A stretch of 64,000 nucleotides of DNA from ZC4RG36 sp964652205 (GTDB lineage: Bacteria > Chloroflexota > Anaerolineae > Aggregatilineales > Phototrophicaceae), in the NCBI GenBank assembly GCA_964652205.1, contig CAZZAO010000002.1:1-64000 (forward strand). Direction: 5' to 3'. Shown here piece after piece: positions 51,840 through 59,765 of the stretch; the first letter of the stretch is position 1; each line of letters begins with the position of its first letter. Both the position numbers and the translations under genes were made by a program. Under the pieces are notes generated by a model. It worked only from the letters and a program-made list of their open reading frames with translations. It was not told the DNA's origin and did not search any database.

Positions 51840-52160
51840 CTAGAAGCGACCGCGGCTGCCGCCGCCGTAGCCGCCGCGTGAACCACCGCCGAAGCTGCCA
51901 CCCGAACGCTCTTCGCGCGGGCGGGCTTCGTTGACGGTCAGCGCGCGGTTATCGACGGTCGTGCCGTTAAAGCGCTTGATCGCGTCCTGAGCGCCCTGCT
52001 CGGTCGCCATCTCGACGAAACCGAAGCCCTTGGGGCGTCCGGTTTCGCGGTCGGTGATGAGGCTGACCTCAGTCACTTCGCCGACCTGAGAAAACAGAGC
52101 CTTGACCTGCTCCTGCGTCGTGTCATACGACAGATTGCCTACGTACAGTTTCTTTGCCAT
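51840..52160 (-). CDS. RNA-binding protein with one RRM and a Gly/Arg-rich tail
   Basis: A 106-residue protein. The RRM (residues 3-80) has RNP2 LYVGNL and RNP1 KGFGFVEM, with ITDRETGRP between. The tail (about 83-106) is RSGGSFGGGSRGGYGGG-type, as in cyanobacterial Rbp and other bacterial cold-induced RRM proteins. The likely role is RNA chaperone or mRNA binding, perhaps at low temperature. GGAG precedes the ATG. The 220-base divergent interval upstream (52161-52381) contains a long leader and no gene. Confidence 0.93.
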   Translation of the reverse strand: MAKKLYVGNLSYDTTQEQVKALFSQVGEVTEVSLITDRETGRPKGFGFVEMATEQGAQDAIKRFNGTTVDNRALTVNEARPREERSGGSFGGGSRGGYGGGSRGRF

Positions 52161-52381
52161 GCTGGCTTACTCCAGGTGAGATATACAAGTCGATAGAGTA
52201 AGTAAGTGGAGTGGCAAACATTGCAGAAGGCAAAGCGAGGCGATTTGCAGGTAAACCAATTTCTTGCACACCCTATCAGATACTATTGTCTCATAGACTT
52301 TGGCATTTGTACACCACCAATATTTTCAGCGCTATATTGGGCTAAAATCGAGACTAACGGCGGCAGTCAGCAAGTTCAGGG

Positions 52382-53479
52382 ATGGACACGATGCGACGTA
52401 AACGACCTTTGCCAGTCATGATGATCCTCCTGCTGGTAACGCTCGGCCTGACGCTGCCGGCGCAGGCGCAGACCGCTGCACCGGCAGCCCCGCGCCTGCT
52501 CGCTATTTCGATGTCACCCCGGCTCGACCCGGAGCCAGCCAACGACGCCGATCTGCTCGGTCGCTACCTCGAAGCGCTCAACCTGGCATCCAGCGCCGGG
52601 GCGCAGGGCGACGTTTACACTCAGACATGGAAAGAACTGGAGCCGTCGCCGGGGCAGTTCAGGCTTGACGACCTGAAGAACACAACGGCTTACGTCGCTG
52701 GAGCGCGCGGCTTCCAGGTCTTTTTCGGCCTTCAGGTCATCAACACTGTCGCGCGCGAAGTGCCGCCCGACCTGCAAAACGTCCCGTTCGACTCGCCGCA
52801 GATGATCGGGCGCTTTCACGCGCTGATCGACGCCATCGCGCCCATCCTCGACGCCCACTACCTGTACCTGTCGATTGGCAACGAGGTTGACGGCTATCTG
52901 GAAACACATGATGAATGGGCGGCCTATGCGACCTTTTACAACGATGCCGTCGCCTACATCCATCAGAAAGTGCCCCATCTTCAGGTTGGCGTGACGGTCG
53001 GTTTCGACGGCGCGCGGCGCGACACACCCCAACAGGTCGAAAAACTGACCGCCAACAGCGATGTCGTTATCCTGACCTACTACCCGTTCGACGCCGATTT
53101 CAGGGTGCGCGATCCGTCAGCGCCGCTGACCGATTTTCCGCTGATGCTGGCGCTGGCCGGGGATAAGCCGCTGATCTTACAGGAAGTCGGCTATCCGACC
53201 TCGGCGCTGCTCGGCAGTTCGGAGCAAAAACAGGCCGAGTTCGTCCGCAGCGTCTTTCAAGCCTGGTCGCAGGCCGAGGGGCGCATCCCGCTGCTCAACT
53301 TCTTTCTGGAACACGACCTGACCGCCGACATCTGCCATCAACTGGTCGGCTACTACGGCGTCAGCGGGCAGAAATTCTATGATTTCCTGTGTACGCTCGG
53401 CCTGATTACAGCGGATGGACGGCAAAAACCAGCGTGGCAAGCCTTCGTCGATGAGGCGAAAAAGGCGGGTTTCTCGTAG
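52382..53479 (+). CDS. Secreted TIM-barrel glycoside hydrolase-like protein (clan A type)
   Basis: A 365-residue exported protein; the signal peptide spans about 1-30 (ending AQAQT). An alternative ATG lies 9 bases downstream. The body reads as a beta/alpha barrel. LYLSIGNEVDGYL has the Asn-Glu acid/base signature of clan A glycosidases, and LILQEVGYPTS offers a nucleophile Glu about 110 residues later. TYYPFDADF lies between. The family is not certain (GH53, GH5 or GH42-like). The substrate is probably an extracellular glycan. No carbohydrate-binding domain is seen. Confidence 0.82.
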   Translation: MDTMRRKRPLPVMMILLLVTLGLTLPAQAQTAAPAAPRLLAISMSPRLDPEPANDADLLGRYLEALNLASSAGAQGDVYTQTWKELEPSPGQFRLDDLKNTTAYVAGARGFQVFFGLQVINTVAREVPPDLQNVPFDSPQMIGRFHALIDAIAPILDAHYLYLSIGNEVDGYLETHDEWAAYATFYNDAVAYIHQKVPHLQVGVTVGFDGARRDTPQQVEKLTANSDVVILTYYPFDADFRVRDPSAPLTDFPLMLALAGDKPLILQEVGYPTSALLGSSEQKQAEFVRSVFQAWSQAEGRIPLLNFFLEHDLTADICHQLVGYYGVSGQKFYDFLCTLGLITADGRQKPAWQAFVDEAKKAGFS

Positions 53480-53542
53480 ACCGGTATCGGTCGCCGCTGC
53501 CGATCCCGCCGGTCAGGAAGTCAGGCTCGTCACGTCTCGTTG

Positions 53543-53548
53543 TATAAT
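53543..53548 (+). promoter_or_regulatory. -10 box of the PIN-domain toxin-antitoxin operon
   Basis: TATAAT preceded by TTG, 24 bases before the antitoxin ATG; AAAGGAAACG is the ribosome binding site. Confidence 0.5.
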
Positions 53549-53571
53549 AGGGCGAAATTCAAAAGGAAACG

Positions 53572-53838
53572 ATGATGGATCGCGTCGATATCACGTTCAA
53601 GGTTAACCTGCCTCAGGAGCTTGCCAGACAGGCTGAAGCGGCAGGCTTGCTCACCGACGACCAGATTGAACGGTTACTCGTTACAGAAATTGAGCGTCAG
53701 CATCGTCTCGATATCTTCTTTGAGAAGATTGAGCGACTGCGCGATCTTGAATCAAAAATAACACCTGAAGAAATCGACGCTGAGATTGAGGCGTATCGAC
53801 AGGAAAAGCACAAAAAGAAACGCGCAGACGCAACATGA
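53572..53838 (+). CDS. Antitoxin of a PIN-domain toxin-antitoxin pair
   Basis: An 88-residue protein. The first 30 residues (VDITFKVNLPQELARQAEAAGLLTDDQIERLL) resemble a ribbon-helix-helix-like dimer module. The rest is charged and helical, with EEIDAEIEAYRQEKHKKKR at the end. AAAGGAAACG precedes tandem ATGs at 53572 and 53575. It overlaps the toxin gene by 4 bases (ATGA), as usual in such pairs. AT content is higher than in neighbours, compatible with horizontal gain. Confidence 0.82.
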   Translation: MMDRVDITFKVNLPQELARQAEAAGLLTDDQIERLLVTEIERQHRLDIFFEKIERLRDLESKITPEEIDAEIEAYRQEKHKKKRADAT

Positions 53839-54269
53839 TCCGCGCCGTCCTTGATACTAACATCATCGTATCCGGGCTGCTGTGGAGAGGTTTTCCGGGC
53901 AAAGCACTCAATGCTGCCAGAGCGGGTCGTTTTAGATCGTTAACCTCAGAGCGATTGATTACAGAACTTGAAGATGTCCTTTCAAGGCCAAAGTTCGTCA
54001 GGGACCTTTCTCATATCGGTGAAACCGTCGAGTCCTTTCTCGAAAACGACTATCGCTTACTGGCTCAAGTGATAGAGACGCCTCAAGTTCTTCGTGTTGT
54101 CGCAAGCGATCCTGATGACGATGCGGTGATCGCTTGCGCCACTGCCGGGAAGGCTGATTACATCGTGAGTGGCGACCGCCATTTACTTTCTCTTGGGCAT
54201 TATCAGGCGATTGAGATCATACCGGTCGCACAATTCGTAACTGACATCCTCGGTGAGATTCAGGAATAG
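53835..54269 (+). CDS. PIN-domain toxin (VapC-like ribonuclease)
   Basis: A 144-residue PIN-domain protein of the family labelled putative toxin-antitoxin toxin component. The acidic metal site comprises Asp in RAVLDTNIIVSGLLW, Glu in ITELEDVLSRPKF, Asp in VASDPDDDAVIACA and Asp in YIVSGDRHLLSL. Such proteins cleave tRNA, rRNA or mRNA when unneutralised. It is coupled to the antitoxin by overlapping codons. It is convergent with the ribosomal operon. Confidence 0.9.
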   Translation: MIRAVLDTNIIVSGLLWRGFPGKALNAARAGRFRSLTSERLITELEDVLSRPKFVRDLSHIGETVESFLENDYRLLAQVIETPQVLRVVASDPDDDAVIACATAGKADYIVSGDRHLLSLGHYQAIEIIPVAQFVTDILGEIQE

Positions 54270-54273
54270 ACTC

Positions 54274-54311
54274 AAAAAAGCAGCCTGCACCCAGTGACGG
54301 ATGCGGGCTGC
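54274..54311 (-). terminator. Rho-independent terminator of the infC-rpmI-rplT operon
   Basis: On the minus strand a 13-position stem (GCAGCC, GCA and CC paired with GG, TGC and GGCTGC; one mismatch and one wobble) is followed by T6. Confidence 0.9.
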
Positions 54312-54340
54312 CTGAGAAGTCGCTTGCGGAGCGGGAGCTT

Positions 54341-54697
54341 CTACTGCTGGTTCTGAAGACTCAGCACGGCGATCTTGGTGAACGTCTCGGCATCGCGGAC
54401 GGCAATATCCGCCAGCACCTTACGATCCAGCTCGACGTTCGCGCGCTTGAGGCCAGAGACCAGCTTACTGTAGCTCATGTTGTTGAGGCGAGCCGCAGCG
54501 TTGATGCGGGTGATCCACAACCGGCGCATATCGCGGCGGCGCGCCTTGCGGTCGCGGTACGAATACCACAGGCTCTTAATCATCGCCTCGTTCGAGCGGC
54601 GGAAGGTCCGACCGCGCGTTCCGTACTGGCCTTTGGTGCGCTCGAAGACTTTCTTGTGCCAGCGTCGGGTGACGTAGCCGCCTTTAGTTCTCGCCAT
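54341..54697 (-). CDS. rplT: 50S ribosomal protein L20
   Basis: A 118-residue primary rRNA-binding protein of the large subunit. The basic N-terminus (RTKGGYVTRRWHKKVFERTKG), YSYRDRKARRRDMRRLWI and SKLVSGLKRANVELDRKVLADIA are standard for L20. In other bacteria L20 also represses its own operon by binding the leader; see the attenuator at 55538. Last gene of the operon. Confidence 0.98.
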   Translation of the reverse strand: MARTKGGYVTRRWHKKVFERTKGQYGTRGRTFRRSNEAMIKSLWYSYRDRKARRRDMRRLWITRINAAARLNNMSYSKLVSGLKRANVELDRKVLADIAVRDAETFTKIAVLSLQNQQ

Positions 54698-54726
54698 CGT
54701 TACTTACTCCTGGTCAACACCCGGCA

Positions 54727-54963
54727 CTACGCCGGGGGATTCTGCCTGTAGAAACTGAGGTAGGGGGCCAGCTTCCTGACGCGCTGAGCGTCGGCCACAT
54801 GGGTGACGACGATCATCTTGCCCAGCGCCTGCTTGGCACGCTGCGACCGGCGGCGACGGAAGTGGCTCTTGCCGCCCTTCGTCCGCATCACCTTGCCTGT
54901 GCCGGTGATTTTAAAGCGCTTGGCCGTGGCCTTATGAGTCTTGAGTTTGTACTTCTTCGCCAA
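54727..54963 (-). CDS. rpmI: 50S ribosomal protein L35
   Basis: A 78-residue protein starting AKKYKLKTHKATAKRFKITG after a TTG initiator; GGAG lies upstream. It includes RTKGGKSHFRRRRSQRAKQAL. The C-terminus is somewhat extended (SFYRQNPPA). It sits in the conserved order infC-rpmI-rplT, with 15 and 29 bases between genes. Confidence 0.97.
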   Translation of the reverse strand: MAKKYKLKTHKATAKRFKITGTGKVMRTKGGKSHFRRRRSQRAKQALGKMIVVTHVADAQRVRKLAPYLSFYRQNPPA

Positions 54964-54978
54964 AGTAGAATGCTCCGC

Positions 54979-55506
54979 TTACTTCTTGTTTTTGTCGGCT
55001 GCGGGGGACAGCACCATCGACATGCTGTTCCCTTCCAGGATAGGCATCTGCTCGACAATCGCCACATCTTTCATCTCAGTGGCGATCTTCTCCAGACGCT
55101 CGCGCCCGATGTCGGCATGTGTGACTTCGCGTCCGCGGAAACGGATACGCACACGCACTTTCATCCCGTCTTCGATCCACTTGCGCGCGTCCCGCACCTT
55201 AAATCCTAAGTGATGATCGTCGGTCTTGGGCCGCAGTTGGATCTCCTTCACCTCGATGATCTTCTGCTGCTTGCGGGCCTTGCGCTCACGCCGCTGCTTT
55301 TCGTACTGGAACTTACCAAAGTCCATGATCCTGCAAACGGGTGGCTCCGTATTGGAAGACACCTCGACCAGGTCCATGTTCTTCGATTCCGCCAGCGCCA
55401 GGGCTTCGTTCAAGGACACAACGCCAACATTCTCATTGGTGTCGGTAATCAAACGGACTTCACGCGCGCGTATCTGGTTATTGATGCGATAGTCTGACGA
55501 GCCTAT
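54979..55506 (-). CDS. infC: Translation initiation factor IF-3, with apparent ATA start codon
   Basis: IF-3 of about 175 residues. The conserved N-terminus YRINNQIRAREVRLI extends upstream of any ATG/GTG, so the usual ORF call at a TTG (55452) truncates the protein. The in-frame ATA at 55504-55506 lies 7 bases after AGGAAG and is the best start. Non-canonical starts (ATT in E. coli) are a hallmark of infC autoregulation, since IF-3 itself discriminates against them. Other motifs: GKFQYEKQRRERKARKQ, KEIQLRPKTDDHHLGFK. First gene of the infC-rpmI-rplT operon. Confidence 0.95.
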   Translation of the reverse strand: MGSSDYRINNQIRAREVRLITDTNENVGVVSLNEALALAESKNMDLVEVSSNTEPPVCRIMDFGKFQYEKQRRERKARKQQKIIEVKEIQLRPKTDDHHLGFKVRDARKWIEDGMKVRVRIRFRGREVTHADIGRERLEKIATEMKDVAIVEQMPILEGNSMSMVLSPAADKNKK

Positions 55507-55537
55507 ATCGTAACTTCCTCTCTACCTGTTCCCGATT

Positions 55538-55586
55538 CAAAATCCCGCCGAAGCGGGCAGCCAGAGGCTTTTAAGAACCGGGATTT
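55538..55586 (-). promoter_or_regulatory. Leader attenuator of infC-rpmI-rplT (terminator plus competing antiterminator)
   Basis: On the minus strand, CCCGC-TTCG-GCGGG followed by ATTTTG (55538-55558) forms a short intrinsic terminator upstream of infC. AAATCCCG at 55579-55586 is perfectly complementary to CGGGATTT at 55540-55547, the 3' arm and T-stretch of that terminator. The two helices are mutually exclusive, as in attenuated ribosomal leaders. Confidence 0.7.
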
Positions 55587-55677
55587 GATGCGGATGGGGT
55601 TCAGTTCGGGGAGCCACAGCCACGGTTAAAACCGGTCTGCAAAACAACTTGCGCAATGATACACCCAACGCTACGGG

Positions 55678-55707
55678 ATTATAGCATGGCGCTTTCGCAA
55701 GAATCAA
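55678..55707 (-). promoter_or_regulatory. Promoter of the infC operon
   Basis: On the minus strand TTGATT (55702-55707), spacer 18, perfect TATAAT (55678-55683) with TGC before it. The predicted leader is about 165 bases. The interval 55507-55818 holds this leader and no gene. Confidence 0.8.
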
Positions 55708-55818
55708 GCGTGGGCTTGGTGAGATTCGGGGCGATTTTCAGCCGGACAGATAGAAACACCGTTCTCCCGCCAGATTCGCTTGTCGGGTCACTCGGCGGGG
55801 TGTGCCAGCCTTGAACGA

Positions 55819-56643
55819 CTAGTCGGTGCTGGCAGAAGGCGCGCCGGAGCGAGGAGCGCGCAGGCCCGCGCTCGACGTGCTGACGTAGTCGTTGAGCATG
55901 AAGGACTTTGGGGACATCACCGAGGTGTCGTCGCCGGACAGCTCAAATTTCTTCGCTTTGCCGCTGCCCTGATCGAACAGGGCAACTGCCGGAACGAAGA
56001 ACGCCAGCTCGCACAGATGGCCTTCGACCGTATAGAGCAGATCACAGTTATTCATGCGCAGAAAGTCGCGGGCGCGCTTCAGCTCGAAGACGCAGTTGCG
56101 GTTGCGCCAGGTTTCGGGCAGGCGTTCGAGCGAGGCGATCAGCGCATCGAGCGAAGGGGGCGGGAGCTTCATCGACTGATAGCGGACGCGAAACCACATG
56201 CCCCGGCCTTCGATCTGCGCCTGAAGGGTGACGCCGGGGCCAAACATGCTGGCGCACGAATGCAGCAGCAGCAGCGCTTCCTGCAACGATTCGCGGTTGC
56301 CAAACAGCAGAATGTCCGCTTCCAGCGGCTCGACGCTGGACAACTGGAGTTCCGCCGAGAGCCAGTCGAGCATTTCGCTGGCCGTGAACTGCATCAGATT
56401 CTGGGCCTGAAACTGTTCGCCGAGGCGGAAACGCACCAGGCTCGCCCAGGCGTTGTGCAGGCCGAGCGAGTTCATGACTTCGCTCAGGGCGCGTTCGCGC
56501 CAGAACTCCGGGTTTTCCGGCGCTTCCGGCGCGCCGAGCAGTGAAATCGCCGCGAGCGCGGCGTTTAGATGCTCGGACATCCGCCGGTAAAGAATGAAAT
56601 TGATCTCGCTCAGACTTTCCCAGTCAGGTTCGATATACGGCAC
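55819..56643 (-). CDS. Hypothetical protein, possibly a degenerate histidine-kinase-like dimer/ATPase-fold protein
   Basis: A 274-residue soluble protein starting MPYIEPDWESLSEINFIL. The first 120 residues are helical with a HisKA-like hairpin (FILYRRMSEHLNAALAAISLLG), but the phospho-acceptor His motif of kinases is absent. Residues about 120-200 (RESLQEALLLLHSCASMFGPGVTLQAQIEGRGMWFRVRY) resemble the start of a GHKL domain without its N and G boxes. The tail is Ser/Gly/Arg-rich. The relation to kinases is only a suggestion. A heptad repeat element begins just upstream of its start. Confidence 0.65.
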   Translation of the reverse strand: MPYIEPDWESLSEINFILYRRMSEHLNAALAAISLLGAPEAPENPEFWRERALSEVMNSLGLHNAWASLVRFRLGEQFQAQNLMQFTASEMLDWLSAELQLSSVEPLEADILLFGNRESLQEALLLLHSCASMFGPGVTLQAQIEGRGMWFRVRYQSMKLPPPSLDALIASLERLPETWRNRNCVFELKRARDFLRMNNCDLLYTVEGHLCELAFFVPAVALFDQGSGKAKKFELSGDDTSVMSPKSFMLNDYVSTSSAGLRAPRSGAPSASTD

Positions 56644-56659
56644 GGAACACCCTCTAATA

Positions 56660-56785
56660 AGGACTGAGGGCCGGGGACTGAGGGCTGAGCAAAAAGACCG
56701 AGAGCGCGTGCGTGATGGTCGCGGACGCGCCTGTTGTTTTACTCAGTCCTCAAGACTCAGCCTCAGTCCTTCTCTCGCACTGCCG
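56660..56785. repeat. Heptad-type inverted repeat element
   Basis: AAGGACTGAGGGCCGGGGACTGAGGGCTGAGCAAAAAG faces GTTTTACTCAGTCCTCAAGACTCAGCCTCAGTCCTTC, with a 40-base GC-rich loop. Same unit type as at 26311 and 29331. Confidence 0.82.
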
Positions 56786-56808
56786 ACGTTCGACCGTCGC
56801 TCCGCCCG

Positions 56809-57180
56809 TCAGGCCGGGGGACGCATCGTATAGTTGATACTACCATCGGTGATGCCGCAGGAAGGGTTAAGATTGGCGAACTGGCGTACATCAATCAGCG
56901 CCTGATCGAACAGCATCGCCAGATCGGCATCGCTGCCTTTGTAGCGGCGCAGTGTTTGCAGCGCGCACGCCGCGCAGCCGCGCATGGCGCGATAGCTATC
57001 CGTTTCGCAGGCGACACAGCCATTGAGGCGGATCATCATCATCATCAGCGCGAGCGTTTCTTCGTGGGTTTCCGGCAGGCCCATGACTCGTTCGACCAGC
57101 GCCTGCCATTGAGGCCCGCGTAACAGTCGCAGCGATGGAATGGCCTGATAGGGGAACATCAACTCGTTCTGAGCATACAT
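56809..57180 (-). CDS. Cys-rich small protein of unknown function
   Basis: A 123-residue protein with the preferred start MYAQNELMFPYQAIP at 57180; a longer frame starts at 57234. Key feature: LNGCVACETDSYRAMRGCAACALQTLRRYKGSD, with two CxxC motifs 13 residues apart that could hold zinc or a redox disulfide, and a further Cys near the end (NPSCGITDG). The helix EETLALMMMMIRLNGCVAC resembles carboxymuconolactone decarboxylase/AhpD-like helices. The family is uncharacterised. Confidence 0.68.
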   Translation of the reverse strand: MYAQNELMFPYQAIPSLRLLRGPQWQALVERVMGLPETHEETLALMMMMIRLNGCVACETDSYRAMRGCAACALQTLRRYKGSDADLAMLFDQALIDVRQFANLNPSCGITDGSINYTMRPPA

Positions 57181-57308
57181 GAGGATGAGCTTTCTAATAA
57201 AGGTTAAAAAGACATTTGTGACAAGTTGAGTCACTGAGAACTATAGGAGTGTTTTGACTCAGCGTCAAATAGGACTAAAGTACCATTTATGTTAAAAAGG
57301 GGTTGGTT

Positions 57309-57335
57309 TGATTCAAGTCGATGCTGTTTGAATCA
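57309..57335. promoter_or_regulatory. Inverted repeat upstream of a lipoprotein gene
   Basis: TGATTCAA and TTGAATCA are perfect 8-bp arms with an 11-base spacer. It lies in the 57235-57383 interval, upstream of a CATAAT box at 57370, and might be a regulator site. Confidence 0.35.
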
Positions 57336-57383
57336 CGATAGGTCTGTTTCAATCGGGGACGGCGACAGTCATAATGGAGTCCT

Positions 57384-58562
57384 ATGAAGACCTTGAGCAG
57401 GCTTTCCCGGCTGACATTCTCGCTGCTGATTCTGGCGCTGACCGCGTGCAGCGGCGGCGCGGTAGTCTTCGCGCCGACGGCTCCCCCGCCCGACCTGTCG
57501 CCGATCCGCTACGAGCATCCGAGCGGCGCGTTCTCGGTCGCTGTGCCGCCAAACTGGCCGGTCTACGTCCGTAACACAACCACGCTGGCGACTGCCGGTT
57601 TTTCAGCGCCCGGTGACGATCAGCCGTCGCTGGTCATTTCAGTCGTCAACCTCGGCGCAGACCTCGACGCCAGCAGCTTCAGCGACGTGCTTAACCGCTA
57701 TCAGACGCAGGTGCGCCCCGACCTCGACCGCTACGTGGAGCAGTCGCGTCAGGCGATGGGCGACGGAAGCTGGCGCATCACCGGCGTCCGCAGTGAAGGG
57801 CTGCCGCTGGCGCTCAACACCTTCATTCAACGGAGCGGATCGCTGCTCGGCATCGTCGATGTAGTCGTGCCGGACGACGCGGCGCAAATGATGCTGTTGC
57901 AGTCCATCGTCAACAGCTTCGCCATCCTCCCGGATGCCACGCTCGACCAGGCCCCACTGAGTATGCTGGCCTACGCCAGCGGCAGCGACTTCGGCCTGCT
58001 GCACGTCAACACCTGGACAACCGCCGACGGCGTCTTCTACATCACCGGCGAAGTCGCCAACTACGGCAGCACGCTGGCGACCGATCTGCCGGTACAGGCG
58101 CAGTTGCTGACCGCCGATGGCCTGAACGTCTCCGGCGCGCAGGACGTCGTCATGGGCTACGGCATCCCGCCCGGCGGCTTCGCGCCCTTCAGCCTGCGCT
58201 TCAGCCAGCAGCCCGCGCTCTCGACCGGCTACGCGCTCTCAGTCGGCAGCACCGACTGGCGCAGCGATCCCGCCCGCCACATCTACGGCGACGAGGCGCT
58301 CGAATGGACGGACGATTCATCCCTGAGCGCCGGTCAATTGACCGTCACCGGAACCGTCAGGAACAAGGGGGCAGAGACGATCCGTAAGCTGCGCGCTGTC
58401 GTCACGGTCTTCGACAGGCAGCAGCGCGTTGTCGCGGCGCGCTTCACCGACCTCAATCCCGGCATCCTCGAACCGGGACAATCGGCCCCGTTCGGCATCC
58501 TGATCCCGGAGCTGGCCGGTCAGCCCGCCAACTTCATCGTGACCCTTCAGGGCTTGCCGTAG
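57384..58562 (+). CDS. Lipoprotein with FxLYD-like beta domain
   Basis: A 392-residue lipoprotein: signal peptide with lipobox LALTACSGG (Cys22 would be lipidated). Residues about 40-190 look like a PsbP/DcrB-like or anti-sigma-associated domain (YEHPSGAFSVAVPPNWPVYV). Residues about 205-300 and 305-390 form two Ig-like modules (ITGEVANYGSTLATDLPVQAQLL and VTGTVRNKGAETIRKLRAVVTVFD) of the FxLYD type. GGAG precedes the ATG. It probably sits on the outer face of the membrane; partner unknown. CATAAT at 57370 is close enough to the start that the leader would be very short. Confidence 0.82.
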   Translation: MKTLSRLSRLTFSLLILALTACSGGAVVFAPTAPPPDLSPIRYEHPSGAFSVAVPPNWPVYVRNTTTLATAGFSAPGDDQPSLVISVVNLGADLDASSFSDVLNRYQTQVRPDLDRYVEQSRQAMGDGSWRITGVRSEGLPLALNTFIQRSGSLLGIVDVVVPDDAAQMMLLQSIVNSFAILPDATLDQAPLSMLAYASGSDFGLLHVNTWTTADGVFYITGEVANYGSTLATDLPVQAQLLTADGLNVSGAQDVVMGYGIPPGGFAPFSLRFSQQPALSTGYALSVGSTDWRSDPARHIYGDEALEWTDDSSLSAGQLTVTGTVRNKGAETIRKLRAVVTVFDRQQRVVAARFTDLNPGILEPGQSAPFGILIPELAGQPANFIVTLQGLP

Positions 58563-58718
58563 CCCCTAAGCTACCCGCCCTTTTCTACGCGCCTGCTCAG
58601 ACTCTTTCGCCAGCCATGCGCTAGAGTCGGCGGCAGCATTGACTTCACGGCGTAATCATCGGAGCGCAGGCGGCGTCTATCACGCTAGCGGATAGGCTAC
58701 AACAACGGGAGAAAGACG

Positions 58719-59651
58719 GTGGAGACACGCGCACTCGGTTCGCTTCAGGTGTCGGTGGTCGGCCTCGGCTGCAACAACTTCGGCGGGCGACTGGACGAAA
58801 CTGGCTCGAAGGCCGTCATCGACGCCGCCATCGACGCAGGGATTAATCTGTTCGACACCGCTGACGTCTACGGCGGCGGCAAGAGCGAAGAGATTATCGG
58901 GCGGGCGATTGCGGGACGGCGCGATAAAGTGCTGATCGCCACCAAGTTCGGCAACCCGATGGAGCATCAGGGCAAGGGAGCCAGCGCCCATTACGTCCGT
59001 ACCGCCGTCGAGGCCAGCCTCAAGCGCCTCAATATCGACGTCATCGACCTGTACCAGCTTCATACGCCCGACCCGCACACGCCGATTGCCGAGACGCTCG
59101 GCGCGCTCGATGAGCTGGTCAAAGCCGGGAAAGTGCGCGAAATCGGCGCGTCGAACTTCTCCGCCGAGCAGCTTCGCGCGGCTGAAGCGGCAGTCCAACC
59201 GGGCGCGGCGCGCTTCGTCAGTCTGCAGAACGAGTTCAGCATGATCCGGCGCGGCAGCGAAGAAGCCGAAGTCCTGCCGCTGTGCGAACAACTGAAGATC
59301 GGCTATCTGCCCTATTTCCCGCTGGCGAGCGGCCTGCTGACCGGCAAGTATCGCCGAGATCAGGCGCTGCCCGAAGGGACGCGCATCACATCCGGTGTGG
59401 GCCAGCATGGCCGCTGGCTTAACGACCACAATATGAAGCGAGTCGAAGACCTGGCCGAGTTCGCCGAGTCCCATGAACACACGCTGCTGGAGCTGGCCTT
59501 CGTCTGGCTGCTGGCGCATCAGGCCGTCGCATCAGTCATCGCTGGCGCAATGAAACCGGAGCAGGTTCAGGCCAACTCGAAAGCGACTGACTGGCATCTG
59601 AGCGAAGCTGACCTGTTAGCGGTCGATAAAATTCTCGCTCAACCGGCATAA
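58719..59651 (+). CDS. Aldo/keto reductase
   Basis: A 310-residue NADPH-dependent oxidoreductase with a TIM barrel. Catalytic residues: Asp and Tyr in LFDTADVYGGGKSEE, Lys in LIATKFGNP, His in DLYQLHTPD. The NADP site is near GAMKPEQVQAN. The GTG start has GGGAG 8 bases upstream. Closest in pattern to the general AKR family that includes AKR11/YghZ-like enzymes; the substrate cannot be told. The interval to the next gene contains a GC-rich repeat. Confidence 0.93.
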   Translation: METRALGSLQVSVVGLGCNNFGGRLDETGSKAVIDAAIDAGINLFDTADVYGGGKSEEIIGRAIAGRRDKVLIATKFGNPMEHQGKGASAHYVRTAVEASLKRLNIDVIDLYQLHTPDPHTPIAETLGALDELVKAGKVREIGASNFSAEQLRAAEAAVQPGAARFVSLQNEFSMIRRGSEEAEVLPLCEQLKIGYLPYFPLASGLLTGKYRRDQALPEGTRITSGVGQHGRWLNDHNMKRVEDLAEFAESHEHTLLELAFVWLLAHQAVASVIAGAMKPEQVQANSKATDWHLSEADLLAVDKILAQPA

Positions 59652-59713
59652 CTACGTCTGCTGCTCGAACCGCTCCCCCTCTTTCACCCGACTATTCCCC
59701 CGGCCTATCCTTC

Positions 59714-59762
59714 GCCTCTCTCTCCCTCCTGGAGCGGGGCCGGGGCCGGGAGTGAGGATATT
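59714..59762. repeat. GC-rich palindromic repeat, supplying the ribosome binding site of the next gene
   Basis: CCTCTCTCTCCCTCCTGGAGCGGGGCCGGGGCCGGGAGTGAGGATATT shares GGGGCCGGGG and GTGAGG with the copies at 45535. The final GAGGAT lies 9 bases before the ATG at 59766 and can act as Shine-Dalgarno sequence. Confidence 0.65.
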
Positions 59763-59765
59763 TCC

